A stretch of DNA of 64,000 nt from Methylobacillus flagellatus (GCF_005502435.1 NZ_SCOU01000002.1:124001-188000); one strand, 5' to 3'; shown: positions 27,183 through 36,081, numbered from the stretch's first letter. Notes: generated by a model not told the origin, from the letters alone. A program made the numbers and translations.

Positions 27183-27806
27183 ATGCGTGGCATGAAGATG
27201 AAACTGGGCATCATGGCCCCGGCCTTGCTGGCAACAGGCCTGGCTACGTCCGCGATGGCGGATGATGTGTATTACGATTCTGCGCGTGTCCTGTCGGTGA
27301 CCCCGCAAACCGAGCGTGTGCGTTATGTGACGCAGGATTGTCATACCGATTACGTGGAACAGCGCTATCAGGAGCGTTCGCCTGCGGGTGCGATACTGGG
27401 CGGTATCGCCGGTGGTCTGCTGGGTGCGCAGATCGGTAAGGGTAACGGCCGCATAGCGGGTGCTGCGGTTGGTGCCGGCGTGGGGGCGATGGTGGGTGAC
27501 CGTGTGGATAACAGTAATAGCCGTGTCTACAGCGAATCACGCCCGGTGCAGCGTTGTGTGGATGTGGAGAACTGGCGCACCGAGACCAGCGGTTACCATG
27601 TGGAATACCGTTACAACGGTCGCAATTACACTACCTTTACGCAGCAGCCTCCGGGCGACCGCATCCAGGTGCGTGTGGCGGTCAGCGATGACCACGGTTC
27701 CCGCGGTGGCAGCCAGGTGAGTTATTACGAGCCCGGCTATGGGCAGCGCCCCGGCTATGCTGACGGCAGACCGCCGCACCCGAATAACCACCGTCGTTAC
27801 TGGTGA
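27183..27806 (+). CDS. Glycine-zipper outer-membrane or periplasmic protein
   Basis: The 207-residue exported protein has a signal peptide ending AMA. It carries a 17-kDa-antigen/SlyB-like glycine zipper (GAILGGIAGGLLGAQIGKGNGRIAGAAVGAGVGAMVGDRV in parts, about residues 69-107) and a C-terminal beta-rich part (CVDVENWRTETSGYHVEYRYNG). It ends in a disordered Pro/Gly/His tail. There is no lipobox Cys. An alternative ATG at 27192 would shorten it by three residues. Such proteins are usually envelope components of unknown role. Confidence 0.78.
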   Translation: MRGMKMKLGIMAPALLATGLATSAMADDVYYDSARVLSVTPQTERVRYVTQDCHTDYVEQRYQERSPAGAILGGIAGGLLGAQIGKGNGRIAGAAVGAGVGAMVGDRVDNSNSRVYSESRPVQRCVDVENWRTETSGYHVEYRYNGRNYTTFTQQPPGDRIQVRVAVSDDHGSRGGSQVSYYEPGYGQRPGYADGRPPHPNNHRRYW

Positions 27807-27822
27807 TCCAGCACGTCGTGAG

Positions 27823-27845
27823 AGGCCACCCCAGGGTGGCCTTTT
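27823..27845 (+). terminator. Rho-independent terminator after the glycine-zipper gene
   Basis: GGCCACCC pairs perfectly with GGGTGGCC around CA and is followed by TTTT. Confidence 0.8.
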
Positions 27846-27924
27846 GCGTACCTGCAGCAGTAGCAGATCGGCCCCCGCTGGTGGAGGCAACGACCTTGAA
27901 GGGCTCGCATGCGATGCGTGTTGA

Positions 27925-28045
27925 ATCAGCCAGAGGCTGGCGCGCTGTTACTGAGACAGATGCTGCGCGCGCTCAGTTGGATAGATGCTGGTGATATTCG
28001 TTAGGTAAATGCTGGTGCGCTCTTAGTTAGGTAGATGCTGGCGCA
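27925..28045. repeat. Degenerate tandem repeat, about 25-base period
   Basis: Four ATGCTG cores at 27960, 27985, 28009 and 28035, preceded by a diverged GGCTG copy at 27935, repeat every 24-26 bases. Flanks follow GTTAGGTAG before the core and GTGCGC after it. The copy at 28035 is the 3' end of the potassium-channel gene; the others lie beyond its stop codon. Confidence 0.75.
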
Positions 28046-29717
28046 TCCAGCGCCACACCCAGCCATCGGCGATCTCTTTGCCGTCGATGATGTAGGACAG
28101 GCTTTTGCGATTGCACAGCAGCAGCGGCAGGCTGGCCTTGGCGGAAGCCTGTCCGCAGAACAGCAGCCGGTCGTGTGCCTGCAGCAGCGTATCATTGGCG
28201 GGGAGCAAGATCTGTTCATTACCGCGTACCAGCAGCAGCGGCACCATGCCCATCGCGCGCTCGCGGTTGCTGGGGTCGCGCAACAGATGGGCAAGCCGCA
28301 CTTCGACATGGTCATCGAGCAGGCTGAGCACGCCAGGCGCTTCGGTGATGGACAGGGTGGCAGCCCAGGTTTCCGGCACGCTTTCGCCGACGATCTCCAC
28401 CAGTTGGCTGATCAGCTGATTGGCCCACTGGTTGTTCTGTGCGCGTGCCAGTAACAGGAATTGCGCCAGCAGCGGCGAGATCATGTGCGCCAGGCATTCA
28501 TGCGCGATGATGTCGCTGGGGTCCATGGTGATATCGGCATTGAAGTGCTGGAACAGTGGCTCGTTGAAGCGTTTGTTCTTGCGGATCACCACGAACAGGT
28601 TGGGGTTGATCTCGCGCGCCGTCATTACGATGGACAGATTGTTGATGTCGTTGTCGGTGCCGGCGACGATGCCGACCGCATCGGTGACGCCGGCTTCATG
28701 CAGTGTGTGAGCCTCGGCTCCGCTGCCCACGATGCACTCGTCACAGCCGGTCAGCTCGGGATCCGCCTCGATGATCATGGTGCTCATGCCTTCGCGTTGC
28801 AGGTTCTCCACGACGGATTTGCCGAAGCGGCCGTAGCCACATACCAGCCATTTCCCTATGGGCGGGCAGGCCGGCGAGGGCAGCGAATCGCCGGGTACGC
28901 CAGTCAGCCATTCGTGCAGCAGATAGCTGCCCAGCGCATGCACTTCCATGGCGAGGTGATCGCCAAACAGGGTGTAGGGGTTGATGATGTGGTCGGTGCC
29001 AAAGGACAGCATGTTGGCTGCTGTTTCATCGTTCTCGGCACGGGCCAGCACGGGTAAATCGGGGTTCATCAGTTTGACCGCCACGGCAATGGCCAAGTTG
29101 GCATGATCGTCGTCGGTCAGGGCGGCCACGCCGCCGCACATGGGGTGGCGCACGCCGGCTTTCAGCAAGGTGTCCGGCATCTTGGCATCAGCGCATAGAT
29201 TAGGGATGGCTGACTGGTGGTCTTCCAGTTCCAGCTCGTTGATGCGTTCCTGCAGCATCTCCACCACCACCACACGCATGCCTTTTTTATCCAGCGCACC
29301 GACTAGCAGGCTGCCGGTTTCGCCATAACCGCACACGATATAGAACGGTTCCTGCAGTTGCTGCACGCCACGCGAGAAGCTGGAGGTGATGAAGGCCTGC
29401 TTGAGGCTGGGGTCCTGCGCCAGCGAGATGATCTTACCGATGGCATAGAACCAGGGGATGACGGTGAAGTAGATCGAGAAGGTCATCCACAGCCGTTGTT
29501 GCGGGCTGTAAGGGAAGGGGACTTCGCCGAAGCCTATGGTGGTGGCGGTGTAACTGATCACGTAGAAGGCCTCGAACAGGCTCATCTGCCAGTGGTTGCC
29601 ATCCGGGTCGTGGCCTGGCATCAAGGTCATGCCGATTACCGCCACCGTGTAGGTGATGATGACGGTGATGATGGGCGCACGCATGCGCCGCAGGATCAGA
29701 AACAGGATGCTGTTCAA
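28023..29717 (-). CDS. TrkA-N (RCK) domain potassium channel
   Basis: The 564-residue protein has two membrane helices (PIITVIITYTVAVIGMTLM; MTFSIYFTVIPWFYAIGKII) around a pore with selectivity filter TIGFGE. Two tandem RCK/TrkA-N domains follow, each with a Rossmann start (PFYIVCGYGETGSLLV near 122; KWLVCGYGRFGKSVV near 285). The second TrkA-C-like half lies near residues 440-550. It gates potassium flow in response to a cytoplasmic ligand. The only start fitting the frame is TTG at 29717 without a clear binding site; ATG at 29684 is an alternative. It is last in a reverse cluster, 27 bases after the DUF6394 gene. Confidence 0.85.
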   Translation of the reverse strand: MNSILFLILRRMRAPIITVIITYTVAVIGMTLMPGHDPDGNHWQMSLFEAFYVISYTATTIGFGEVPFPYSPQQRLWMTFSIYFTVIPWFYAIGKIISLAQDPSLKQAFITSSFSRGVQQLQEPFYIVCGYGETGSLLVGALDKKGMRVVVVEMLQERINELELEDHQSAIPNLCADAKMPDTLLKAGVRHPMCGGVAALTDDDHANLAIAVAVKLMNPDLPVLARAENDETAANMLSFGTDHIINPYTLFGDHLAMEVHALGSYLLHEWLTGVPGDSLPSPACPPIGKWLVCGYGRFGKSVVENLQREGMSTMIIEADPELTGCDECIVGSGAEAHTLHEAGVTDAVGIVAGTDNDINNLSIVMTAREINPNLFVVIRKNKRFNEPLFQHFNADITMDPSDIIAHECLAHMISPLLAQFLLLARAQNNQWANQLISQLVEIVGESVPETWAATLSITEAPGVLSLLDDHVEVRLAHLLRDPSNRERAMGMVPLLLVRGNEQILLPANDTLLQAHDRLLFCGQASAKASLPLLLCNRKSLSYIIDGKEIADGWVWRWMRQHLPN

Positions 29718-29744
29718 AGCGTGGGCTTAAGCTTAAGCGTCAGG

Positions 29745-30119
29745 CTAGCGTCGCAGGGTGATGGTCTCTGCCAGCAACAGCGCCACCGACACCACGTTGG
29801 CGACGAGGGCGCCGCCAGACAGGGATACCACGCGCGTGATGGTGATGGAGTCGTCCGCCGAGCCGCTGAACACCACCCACACGATGGCCGCAGCGATCAG
29901 TTGCAGGTCGGCCACCAGGCTGGTGGCCAGGTGGATAGCGCCGATCTGGGTGCGGTCGCCAAATTTGAGCACGGTGGCGATCAGGTTGACCACGATGGCG
30001 GCATACAGCTCATACACATGGTGATGCAGCGGATTGTCGATCTCGCCGATGAAAAACCCGAAGTTCAGCGTCATGGCCATGACGATGAAAAACCCAAAAA
30101 CGACTTTTTCCAGATTCAT
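29745..30119 (-). CDS. DUF6394 family membrane protein
   Basis: This 124-residue protein has three to four helices (VVFGFFIVMAMTLNFGFFIGEI, YAAIVVNLIATVLKFG, LVADLQLIAAAIVWVVF, LVANVVSVALLLAETI). The conserved FFIGEIDNPLHHHVYELYAAIVVNL block matches the family I know as DUF6394, often next to RCK potassium channels. No function is established; an accessory role for the channel is inferred from position. Confidence 0.75.
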   Translation of the reverse strand: MNLEKVVFGFFIVMAMTLNFGFFIGEIDNPLHHHVYELYAAIVVNLIATVLKFGDRTQIGAIHLATSLVADLQLIAAAIVWVVFSGSADDSITITRVVSLSGGALVANVVSVALLLAETITLRR

Positions 30120-30131
30120 GATTAACCTCGG

Positions 30132-30761
30132 CTAAGCAGGTGCGTGTTGAAGGGCTAGAGCATACCCCAATTCTGCTTTGCTTTTGTCTTCGGGCTGCAG
30201 ATTCGGCAGTGAACATTGCAGGCGCTGTGCCAGTCTGGACAGCTCGCTGACAGCGCCGGATTTGAGTTCCAGCTCGATCTCGCTGATGCGTACGCGGTCG
30301 CCGCGCATGCTGCGCAGCCAGCCCACATCCAGTGCCAACTCGATCTCGGCGTCAGGCGTCTTCAGTTGCCATTCGCTACGCATCACATCGGTCAGGAACA
30401 GGGGCTGCAGATCGACTGCGTACTTGCGCAAGGTGGGTTGATGACCGCTGTCGTGTGCAAGTGCTTTGCCCAGGTCGGGCTGCCCATGCTCCAGGCGATC
30501 TTCCCATTCCTGACGCTGGTGCAGGCCAGCCTGGCTGCTGCCAGCGGTCTTCAGGGATTGATACCAGTGTGTGCTCATGTAGCGCACGCGCAGGCTGATG
30601 CCATGGCGGATCAGCGCGAGCGCAGGCGTGTCGTAATAAAAGCTGATCAGGCGACGGCTGCGTGGTCTGGCCAGGCGCAGCGCACGCACATCCGCCTGAT
30701 GATGCAGGCGCGCGATGTCGGCGCGCGCGATGCGCAGTTTGAATTCGATCTCGGCAGACAT
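30132..30761 (-). CDS. CYTH domain protein (triphosphate tunnel enzyme)
   Basis: The 209-residue protein opens with the ExExK signature (E4, E6, K8 in AEIEFKLRI). Tunnel residues follow in FYYDTPALALIRHGISLRVR, WYQSLKTAG, and ISEIELELKSG, then the C-terminal KAELGYAL. CYTH enzymes of this class hydrolyse inorganic triphosphate or related triphosphates with a divalent metal. There is no CHAD domain. It lies 12 bases upstream of DUF6394 and 18 after parA in the same direction. Confidence 0.85.
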   Translation of the reverse strand: MSAEIEFKLRIARADIARLHHQADVRALRLARPRSRRLISFYYDTPALALIRHGISLRVRYMSTHWYQSLKTAGSSQAGLHQRQEWEDRLEHGQPDLGKALAHDSGHQPTLRKYAVDLQPLFLTDVMRSEWQLKTPDAEIELALDVGWLRSMRGDRVRISEIELELKSGAVSELSRLAQRLQCSLPNLQPEDKSKAELGYALALQHAPA

Positions 30762-30779
30762 GGTGCTGTGGGGGTTGAC

Positions 30780-31400
30780 CTAGGGTTTGGTCAGCCACTG
30801 CAGCAGCGGATTCCATTGCAGCAGGTCGCGGTTGACCAGTGACGGACGCATGTCGAACAGGCTGAGGCCGAGCTCGGCGGCCTGCATGTACACTTGCCCG
30901 TCACGCAGATTGGTCATCACCGGGAAACCGGCATTGGCAAGAAACTCCTGCATGCGCACGGCGCTACGGGTACGGCTGTCGACGCGCATGCCCACCATGG
31001 CCACAAAAGTACGTTCTTTGCGCACGGCTTTTTCTTCACGCAGGATCTGGAGAAAATCTTCGGTAGCGCCGATGTCGAACGCAGAAGGTTGCATGGGCAC
31101 GATGACGCGGTCCGCGCGCTTGACGGCATCACTGAGCTTGTCGCCGTGCAGGCCGGCTGGAGAATCGATGATGGTCCATTCCGCACTCAGGCTGTCGCTG
31201 TGTTTGCCGCGGCCGTCCATGCCATGGATCAGGGGTAGATGTTCCGGTCTGCGTTCCAGCCAGCCGGTCGCCGAGCGCTGTCTGTCCATGTCGGATAGTG
31301 CGACATGGCGGCCCAGGTGGGCGAAGTAGCCAGCCAGATTGGTGGAAAGGGTGGTCTTGCCGCTGCCTCCTTTGGGGTTGGCGATCAGGATGGTGTTCAA
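30780..31400 (-). CDS. Orphan ParA-family ATPase
   Basis: This 206-residue MinD/ParA-type ATPase has a deviant Walker A (KGGSGKTT), a switch I Asp (SDMDRQRSATGWLERR) and Walker B (WTIIDSPAG). It ends without a DNA-binding N-terminal domain. No ParB or parS-like partner is nearby, so chromosome partition is unlikely. Orphan ParA proteins of this length usually position a protein cargo (chemoreceptors, flagella, carboxysomes, secretion systems). The cargo is not apparent here. The reading frame is on the same strand as CYTH and SixA. Confidence 0.85.
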   Translation of the reverse strand: MNTILIANPKGGSGKTTLSTNLAGYFAHLGRHVALSDMDRQRSATGWLERRPEHLPLIHGMDGRGKHSDSLSAEWTIIDSPAGLHGDKLSDAVKRADRVIVPMQPSAFDIGATEDFLQILREEKAVRKERTFVAMVGMRVDSRTRSAVRMQEFLANAGFPVMTNLRDGQVYMQAAELGLSLFDMRPSLVNRDLLQWNPLLQWLTKP

Positions 31401-31505
31401 TTGGCTTCTCCGTGCACGGTATGGTGACTTGTTGGTATGTTGTCTGAGCGTGTTGCATGTAGCGGTTGTTATCGCGCAGACGCTGATGCGCTTGGTGCTG
31501 AATCT

Positions 31506-31535
31506 GGTCTATAGCCGGGCTATATGTGGGCTATA
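31506..31535. repeat. Three 11-base-phased repeats between sixA and parA
   Basis: GGTCTATA, GGGCTATA and GGGCTATA begin at 31506, 31517 and 31528, exactly 11 bases apart. The last contains the sixA stop codon. The spacing of one helical turn suggests a regulator binding site for the parA-CYTH transcript. Confidence 0.6.
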
Positions 31536-31983
31536 ACTGATCCGGGCATAACACGCTGCGCAGCACGCACTGCGGCTGTTCATCGCGCAAACGGCTGGTC
31601 AGCCACCAGACGGCCCCTTTTTTTACGCACCAGGCCTCAGGCTGGCCGGTCATGGCCAGTGCAGCCACCATGCCCAGCGTGGGCTGGTGCCCGACGATGA
31701 GTACGCAGCCTTCTGCATCCGGCCAGCCTGCAGCCTGCAGCACAGACTCTGCGCTGGCGCCGGGAGCCAGCACCTCCAGCGTGCTAAAATCCAGACCGAG
31801 TGCACGCGCGGTTTGTCTGGTGCGCTTGGCCGGGCTGACCAGGATGTGGGTGTGCTCGGGCAGGCGTGGCAACAGCCAGTTGGCCATTGCGGCGGCTTGT
31901 TTGCGGCCTTTGTTGCTAAGCGCCCGATCCATGTCGGGCAATGTGTATTCGGCGTCAGCGTGACGCCAGAGTATCAGTTCCAT
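31531..31983 (-). CDS. sixA: SixA-type phosphohistidine phosphatase
   Basis: The 150-residue histidine-phosphatase has the RHG motif (R7, H8 in LILWRHADAE), the SPAKRTRQTA arginine segment and the second catalytic His in LIVGHQPTLG. SixA removes phosphate from His residues, in E. coli from PtsP/NPr-type or ArcB-type proteins. It is the first gene of the reverse cluster; the gap to parA is 130 bases and carries phased repeats. Confidence 0.85.
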   Translation of the reverse strand: MELILWRHADAEYTLPDMDRALSNKGRKQAAAMANWLLPRLPEHTHILVSPAKRTRQTARALGLDFSTLEVLAPGASAESVLQAAGWPDAEGCVLIVGHQPTLGMVAALAMTGQPEAWCVKKGAVWWLTSRLRDEQPQCVLRSVLCPDQL

Positions 31984-32111
31984 GTTGACCGTTTCGTTTC
32001 AGTTTGCAGGTTTTGCCTGGTTTGAGTGCTCTAATGGCCTTGCGTGCCCGACAACTGCATAGAAGTGCTGGATAGTACCGTCAGCACGCTGCACAAAAAA
32101 GTGACATCTGT

Positions 32112-33098
32112 GTGACATTAACATTATTTCTCGAAGCTGGACCGCACTTGCTGCAAAGCCCGGCGCTGGCACGTCTGCTCGGTGCTGCCAGTCTGCAGCG
32201 CGATAAGCGCTGTCTTGCACAAGTGCTGGCGGCGCAATTCGGCTTGGGGGCTGGCTTCCCTGCCGGGGCGCTGAGTGCGCTCGGCGACGGCTTGCTGCAA
32301 GACCAGGCGGCAAGGCAGGCCAGCTGGATGTGCGCCGATCCGGTTTATCTGCAGTTGCAGCGCGACAGCTTCGCACTGGCTGAGTCCCTGCGCCTGCCGG
32401 CTGAGCAATCCATCCCCATGCTGTCTGAACTTAACACCCATTTTACTGAACAAGGGTTGCAGTTTCATGCTGGCCGGAGTGGTGCCTGGTATTTGCGCAC
32501 GCAGCAAACGCCTGAGCTAAGTGCCAGTCTGCTTGCCCAAGCACTGGGCCGCAATGTGGCTGCGTTTGCTTTCAGCGGGCCGGATGCGCAGCGCTGGCGT
32601 GGTCTGGTCAACGAGATGCAGATGTTGCTGCATGAGCATGCACTGAATCAGGCGCGTGAAGCGCGTGGACAGTGGCCGGTCAACAGCGTGTGGCTATCCG
32701 GTCCTGGGGTGCTGCCAGCGCGATTGACTGCGCCATCACAGCGTTTTTATGCGAGCGATGCCTTGAGTCTGGGGCTGGCACAGTGTGCGGCACTGAGCTG
32801 CTTACCGCCACCCGCCACGCTGGCTGAGCTTGTCACTACGCCGCAAGTCACTGCGCCGCAAATCTCTACGTCGCACAGCGATGCGATGCTGGTGTTGCTG
32901 GATGATGAGCCGACGGCCGCTGTGCTGGATCAGGCCTGGCTGCAGCCTGTGTGGGCCGCCTTGCGCAGGCGGCAGCTCAGCGCGCTGCAGTTGCATATCG
33001 GTGTGGGGGGCGAGGTGCTGAGTGTGTATCTGCGGCCGTCGGATACCTGGAAATTCTGGCGCAAGCCCTTGACGCTGGAGGCCTATGTCAGCACCTGA
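32112..33098 (+). CDS. RpfE-type protein upstream of recJ
   Basis: The 328-residue soluble protein looks like the family annotated as RpfE or, loosely, cofactor-independent phosphoglycerate mutase, found directly upstream of recJ in beta- and gammaproteobacteria. Visible blocks are FLEAGPHLL, ADPVYLQLQRDSFAL, LNEMQMLLHEH-like VNEMQMLLHEHALN, PVNSVWLSGPG and WKFWRKPLTLE. No catalytic motif is clear and its biochemical role is not established. The start is GTG at 32112 with a weak binding site. It overlaps recJ by 14 bases. Confidence 0.65.
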   Translation: MTLTLFLEAGPHLLQSPALARLLGAASLQRDKRCLAQVLAAQFGLGAGFPAGALSALGDGLLQDQAARQASWMCADPVYLQLQRDSFALAESLRLPAEQSIPMLSELNTHFTEQGLQFHAGRSGAWYLRTQQTPELSASLLAQALGRNVAAFAFSGPDAQRWRGLVNEMQMLLHEHALNQAREARGQWPVNSVWLSGPGVLPARLTAPSQRFYASDALSLGLAQCAALSCLPPPATLAELVTTPQVTAPQISTSHSDAMLVLLDDEPTAAVLDQAWLQPVWAALRRRQLSALQLHIGVGGEVLSVYLRPSDTWKFWRKPLTLEAYVST

Positions 33099-34782
33099 GA
33101 TCCGTTCGCGCAGCGTGGATGCCGATCGGCTGGCGCATTTGCAGCAGTTCGGCCTGACCCCCTTGCAGGCGCGTCTGCTGGCCGCCCGCGGTGTGGCTGA
33201 CATTGCCGAGATGGAAGTGCAGCTGGCCGGTTTGATCGCCCCGGAGCAGTTGACCCATGCCAGCGAGATGGCGGTGATGCTGGCCGATGCCATCGCAACT
33301 GGCCAGAGGCTGCTGGTGGTGGGTGACTACGACGCAGATGGTGCGACCGCGACCGCTGTCGCTGTGCGTGGTTTGCGGCGCATGGGCGCCAGCGTGGATT
33401 TTCTGGTGCCCAACCGCTTTGAATATGGCTATGGCCTGACACCGGAGATCGTGGCGCTAGCCGCACAACGTCATCCAGACATCATCATCACCGTGGACAA
33501 TGGCATCGCCAGTGTGGCCGGGGTGGAGGCGGCCAATGCCGCAGGTGTGCGCGTGCTGGTCACCGATCACCATCTGCCCGGCGACACGCGCCCATCTGCA
33601 GCCTGCATCGTCAATCCCAACCAGCATGGTTGTGATTTTGCCAGCAAGCATCTGGCCGGGGTGGGCGTGATGTTCTATGTGCTGCTGGCTTTGCGTAGCG
33701 AGTTGCGCGCGCGTGGCGCTTATCAGCAGCAGGAGGCCCCCAATCTGGCCGAATTGCTGGACCTGGTGGCATTGGGCACCGTGGCCGACCTGGTCAAACT
33801 GGACCGTAACAACCGCATCCTGGTGGAACAGGGCCTGCGCCGCATGCGTGCAGGCAAGGCCTGTGCGGGTATCCTGGCCTTGTTGCAGGTGTCAGGCCGA
33901 CCTTATGCCCAAACCACTGCGCGCGACTTGGGGTTTAGCCTGGGGCCACGCCTCAACGCAGCGGGGCGGCTGGAGGACATGTCGCTGGGCATCCAGTGCC
34001 TGCTGGAAGATGACGCGCAAGCAGCGCAAGTGATGGCACAGCGTTTGCATGAGTTGAATCTGGCACGGCGTGAGATCGAGAGCGACATGCAGGCCGATGC
34101 CACGCAGGTGCTGGATCAGCTGGATGTCAGCGGCCGTTACAGTCTGAGCCTGTATGATCCGGGCTGGCATCAGGGCGTGATCGGTATCCTCGCTTCACGC
34201 ATCAAGGAGCGCCACCACCGGCCCGTGTTCGCGTTTGCGCAGGCGGGTAATGGCGAGCTTAAGGGCTCTGGTCGCTCGATCGCGGGCTTGCATCTGCGCG
34301 ATGCGCTCGATCTGTTGTCCAAGCGTGCGCCGGACCTGCTGCTGAAGTTTGGTGGCCATGCCATGGCGGCGGGCTTGACCATACGTGAACAGGATTTTGA
34401 CCGCTTTGTGCGCGGTTTCGAACAGGTGGCGACCGAGTCGCTGACAGCCGAGCAGCTGCATGCCGTGATCGAGGTGGACGGTAGTTTGGCCGAATCCGAG
34501 CTGGTCTGGGATAATGCCTGCTGGCTGGAGCAGCAGGTGTGGGGGCAGGGGTTCGCGCCGCCATTGTTCTGCGACCAGTTCAGCGTGGCGCAGCAACGCA
34601 TCGTAGGCGAGCGGCATCTCAAGCTGAACCTGCAGCGAGGCCGGCAGCAATGGGATGCCATCCTGTTTCAACAGACGGGTCCGCTGCCGCCGCACATCAT
34701 TGCCGTGTATCAGCTGCAAACCAACCGCTACAACGGAAATCAGGGCGTGCAACTGGTGTTGCAGCACTGGCAGCCAGCGTGA
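33085..34782 (+). CDS. recJ: Single-stranded-DNA-specific exonuclease RecJ
   Basis: This 565-residue 5'-3' exonuclease acts in recombination and mismatch repair. The DHH domain shows VVGDYDADGATATAV, NRFEYGYGL, DNGIAS and VTDHHLPG. The DHHA1 domain carries GSGRSIAGLHLRDAL and KFGGHAMAAGLTI, and an OB-type C-terminal part follows. Length and order match the family. ATG 33085 lies within the end of the preceding gene, so the two are translationally coupled. Confidence 0.95.
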   Translation: MSAPEIRSRSVDADRLAHLQQFGLTPLQARLLAARGVADIAEMEVQLAGLIAPEQLTHASEMAVMLADAIATGQRLLVVGDYDADGATATAVAVRGLRRMGASVDFLVPNRFEYGYGLTPEIVALAAQRHPDIIITVDNGIASVAGVEAANAAGVRVLVTDHHLPGDTRPSAACIVNPNQHGCDFASKHLAGVGVMFYVLLALRSELRARGAYQQQEAPNLAELLDLVALGTVADLVKLDRNNRILVEQGLRRMRAGKACAGILALLQVSGRPYAQTTARDLGFSLGPRLNAAGRLEDMSLGIQCLLEDDAQAAQVMAQRLHELNLARREIESDMQADATQVLDQLDVSGRYSLSLYDPGWHQGVIGILASRIKERHHRPVFAFAQAGNGELKGSGRSIAGLHLRDALDLLSKRAPDLLLKFGGHAMAAGLTIREQDFDRFVRGFEQVATESLTAEQLHAVIEVDGSLAESELVWDNACWLEQQVWGQGFAPPLFCDQFSVAQQRIVGERHLKLNLQRGRQQWDAILFQQTGPLPPHIIAVYQLQTNRYNGNQGVQLVLQHWQPA

Positions 34783-34884
34783 CGGGCTGCGTTGACCATG
34801 CGGATGGCGGCCCAGTATCATCGCTTTCTGAATTTTGTATCCATTAGCCTGATGGCAGGCTGATCTTGAATGCTAACTACTTGA

Positions 34885-35700
34885 ATGGCAAAACACATGC
34901 GGCGTAAGCTGGTCGTTGGCAATTGGAAGATGCATGGCAGCCTGGAGCAGAACCAGGTCTTGCTGACGCAGATGATGGCAGACCTCGAGGGTCTGCGTGA
35001 TGCCGACTGTGCTATCTGTGTGCCGCATCCTTATCTGGCGCAGGCGCAGCAATTACTAAAGGGTAGCAATATAGGCTGGGGTGGACAGAACGTCAGTCCG
35101 TTCCAGTCCGGCGCTTATACCGGCGCTGTTTCTGCACGCATGCTGGCAGATTTTGGCTGTACTTATGCCATCATCGGCCATTCCGAGCGCCGCGTGCTGA
35201 TACACGAAAGCAATGTCACCGCAGCGGCCAGCTTTGGCGCTGCCTTGCAGGCCGGGCTCACACCCATCTTCTGTGTGGGCGAAACGCTGGAAGAGCGCCA
35301 GGCCGGTGTCACGGAGGCGGTGGTCGGCAGTCAGTTGATCGCCATCCTGAATACCCTGGGTCTGGATATCCTGAGCAAGGCAGTACAGTTGCGGGCGGTG
35401 ATCGCCTATGAGCCGGTGTGGGCCATCGGCACCGGTAAAACCGCCACGCCGGATCAGGCGCAAGCGGTGCACGCCTTCATCCGAAAACGCATCGCCGAGC
35501 GTGATCCTGACATCGCGCGCAGGGTCAGGATCTTATATGGGGGTAGCGTAAAACCCTCAAATGCGGCACAATTATTCGTTATGCCAGATATCGACGGAGG
35601 CCTGATCGGTCGATGTTCTCTGGTGGCGAATGAATTCAGGGACATATGCTTGGCGGCGGCTGAGTCGGCATGTGTAGCGTCGCAATCAATCAGCGACTAG
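34885..35700 (+). CDS. tpiA: Triosephosphate isomerase
   Basis: The enzyme interconverts glyceraldehyde 3-phosphate and dihydroxyacetone phosphate. Catalytic pieces are complete: NWKMHG (Lys), IIGHSERR (His), AYEPVWAIGTGKTAT (Glu and loop 6), and YGGSVKPSNA with GGLIGRCSL. The chain is 271 residues, slightly longer than usual because of a C-terminal tail (SACVASQSISD). ATG at 34897 (MRRKLVVGNWK) is an alternative start; neither has a good binding site. secG follows after 12 bases. Confidence 0.95.
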   Translation: MAKHMRRKLVVGNWKMHGSLEQNQVLLTQMMADLEGLRDADCAICVPHPYLAQAQQLLKGSNIGWGGQNVSPFQSGAYTGAVSARMLADFGCTYAIIGHSERRVLIHESNVTAAASFGAALQAGLTPIFCVGETLEERQAGVTEAVVGSQLIAILNTLGLDILSKAVQLRAVIAYEPVWAIGTGKTATPDQAQAVHAFIRKRIAERDPDIARRVRILYGGSVKPSNAAQLFVMPDIDGGLIGRCSLVANEFRDICLAAAESACVASQSISD

Positions 35701-35712
35701 CGAGATGGGATT

Positions 35713-36048
35713 ATGGAAAAATTAGTGTTGGTGATCCATGTGCTGGCAGCACTGGGTGTGATCGGTCTGGTATTGCTGCAACATGGCAAAGGTGCCGATA
35801 TGGGCGCAGCGTTCGGTAGCGGTGCTTCCGGCAGCCTGTTCGGTGTGAGCGGTTCTTCGAATTTCATGAGTCGCGCGACCGCGATCTGTGTGGCGGTGTT
35901 CTTTGCAACTAGCATGGCTCTTGCTTACATTGCCAGTCACGGCGATGCCAGGTCCAGTGTGGTGCGTGTCGATCCGGCACCTGTGACGCAGCCAGCTTCG
36001 GATGCTGTGCCAGCAGAACCCACTGGTGCAAAGGATGTACCGAACTAA
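35713..36048 (+). CDS. secG: Protein translocase subunit SecG
   Basis: The 111-residue protein has two helices (LVLVIHVLAALGVIGLVLLQ; ATAICVAVFFATSMALAYI), with the SecG loop HGKGADMGAAFGSGASGSLFG between them. A short polar Pro/Ala-rich tail follows. It supports SecYE-mediated export. The tpiA-secG-tRNA-Leu-nuoA order is common in proteobacteria. Confidence 0.93.
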   Translation: MEKLVLVIHVLAALGVIGLVLLQHGKGADMGAAFGSGASGSLFGVSGSSNFMSRATAICVAVFFATSMALAYIASHGDARSSVVRVDPAPVTQPASDAVPAEPTGAKDVPN

Positions 36049-36081
36049 TTTAAGTTTCAGGGGCCTATAGGCTCCGTAATT

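Noticed and set aside
30780-31400. ParA as sign of a plasmid or integrated element
   Set aside because: There is no ParB, replication gene, integrase or flanking repeat, and all neighbours are typical chromosomal genes.
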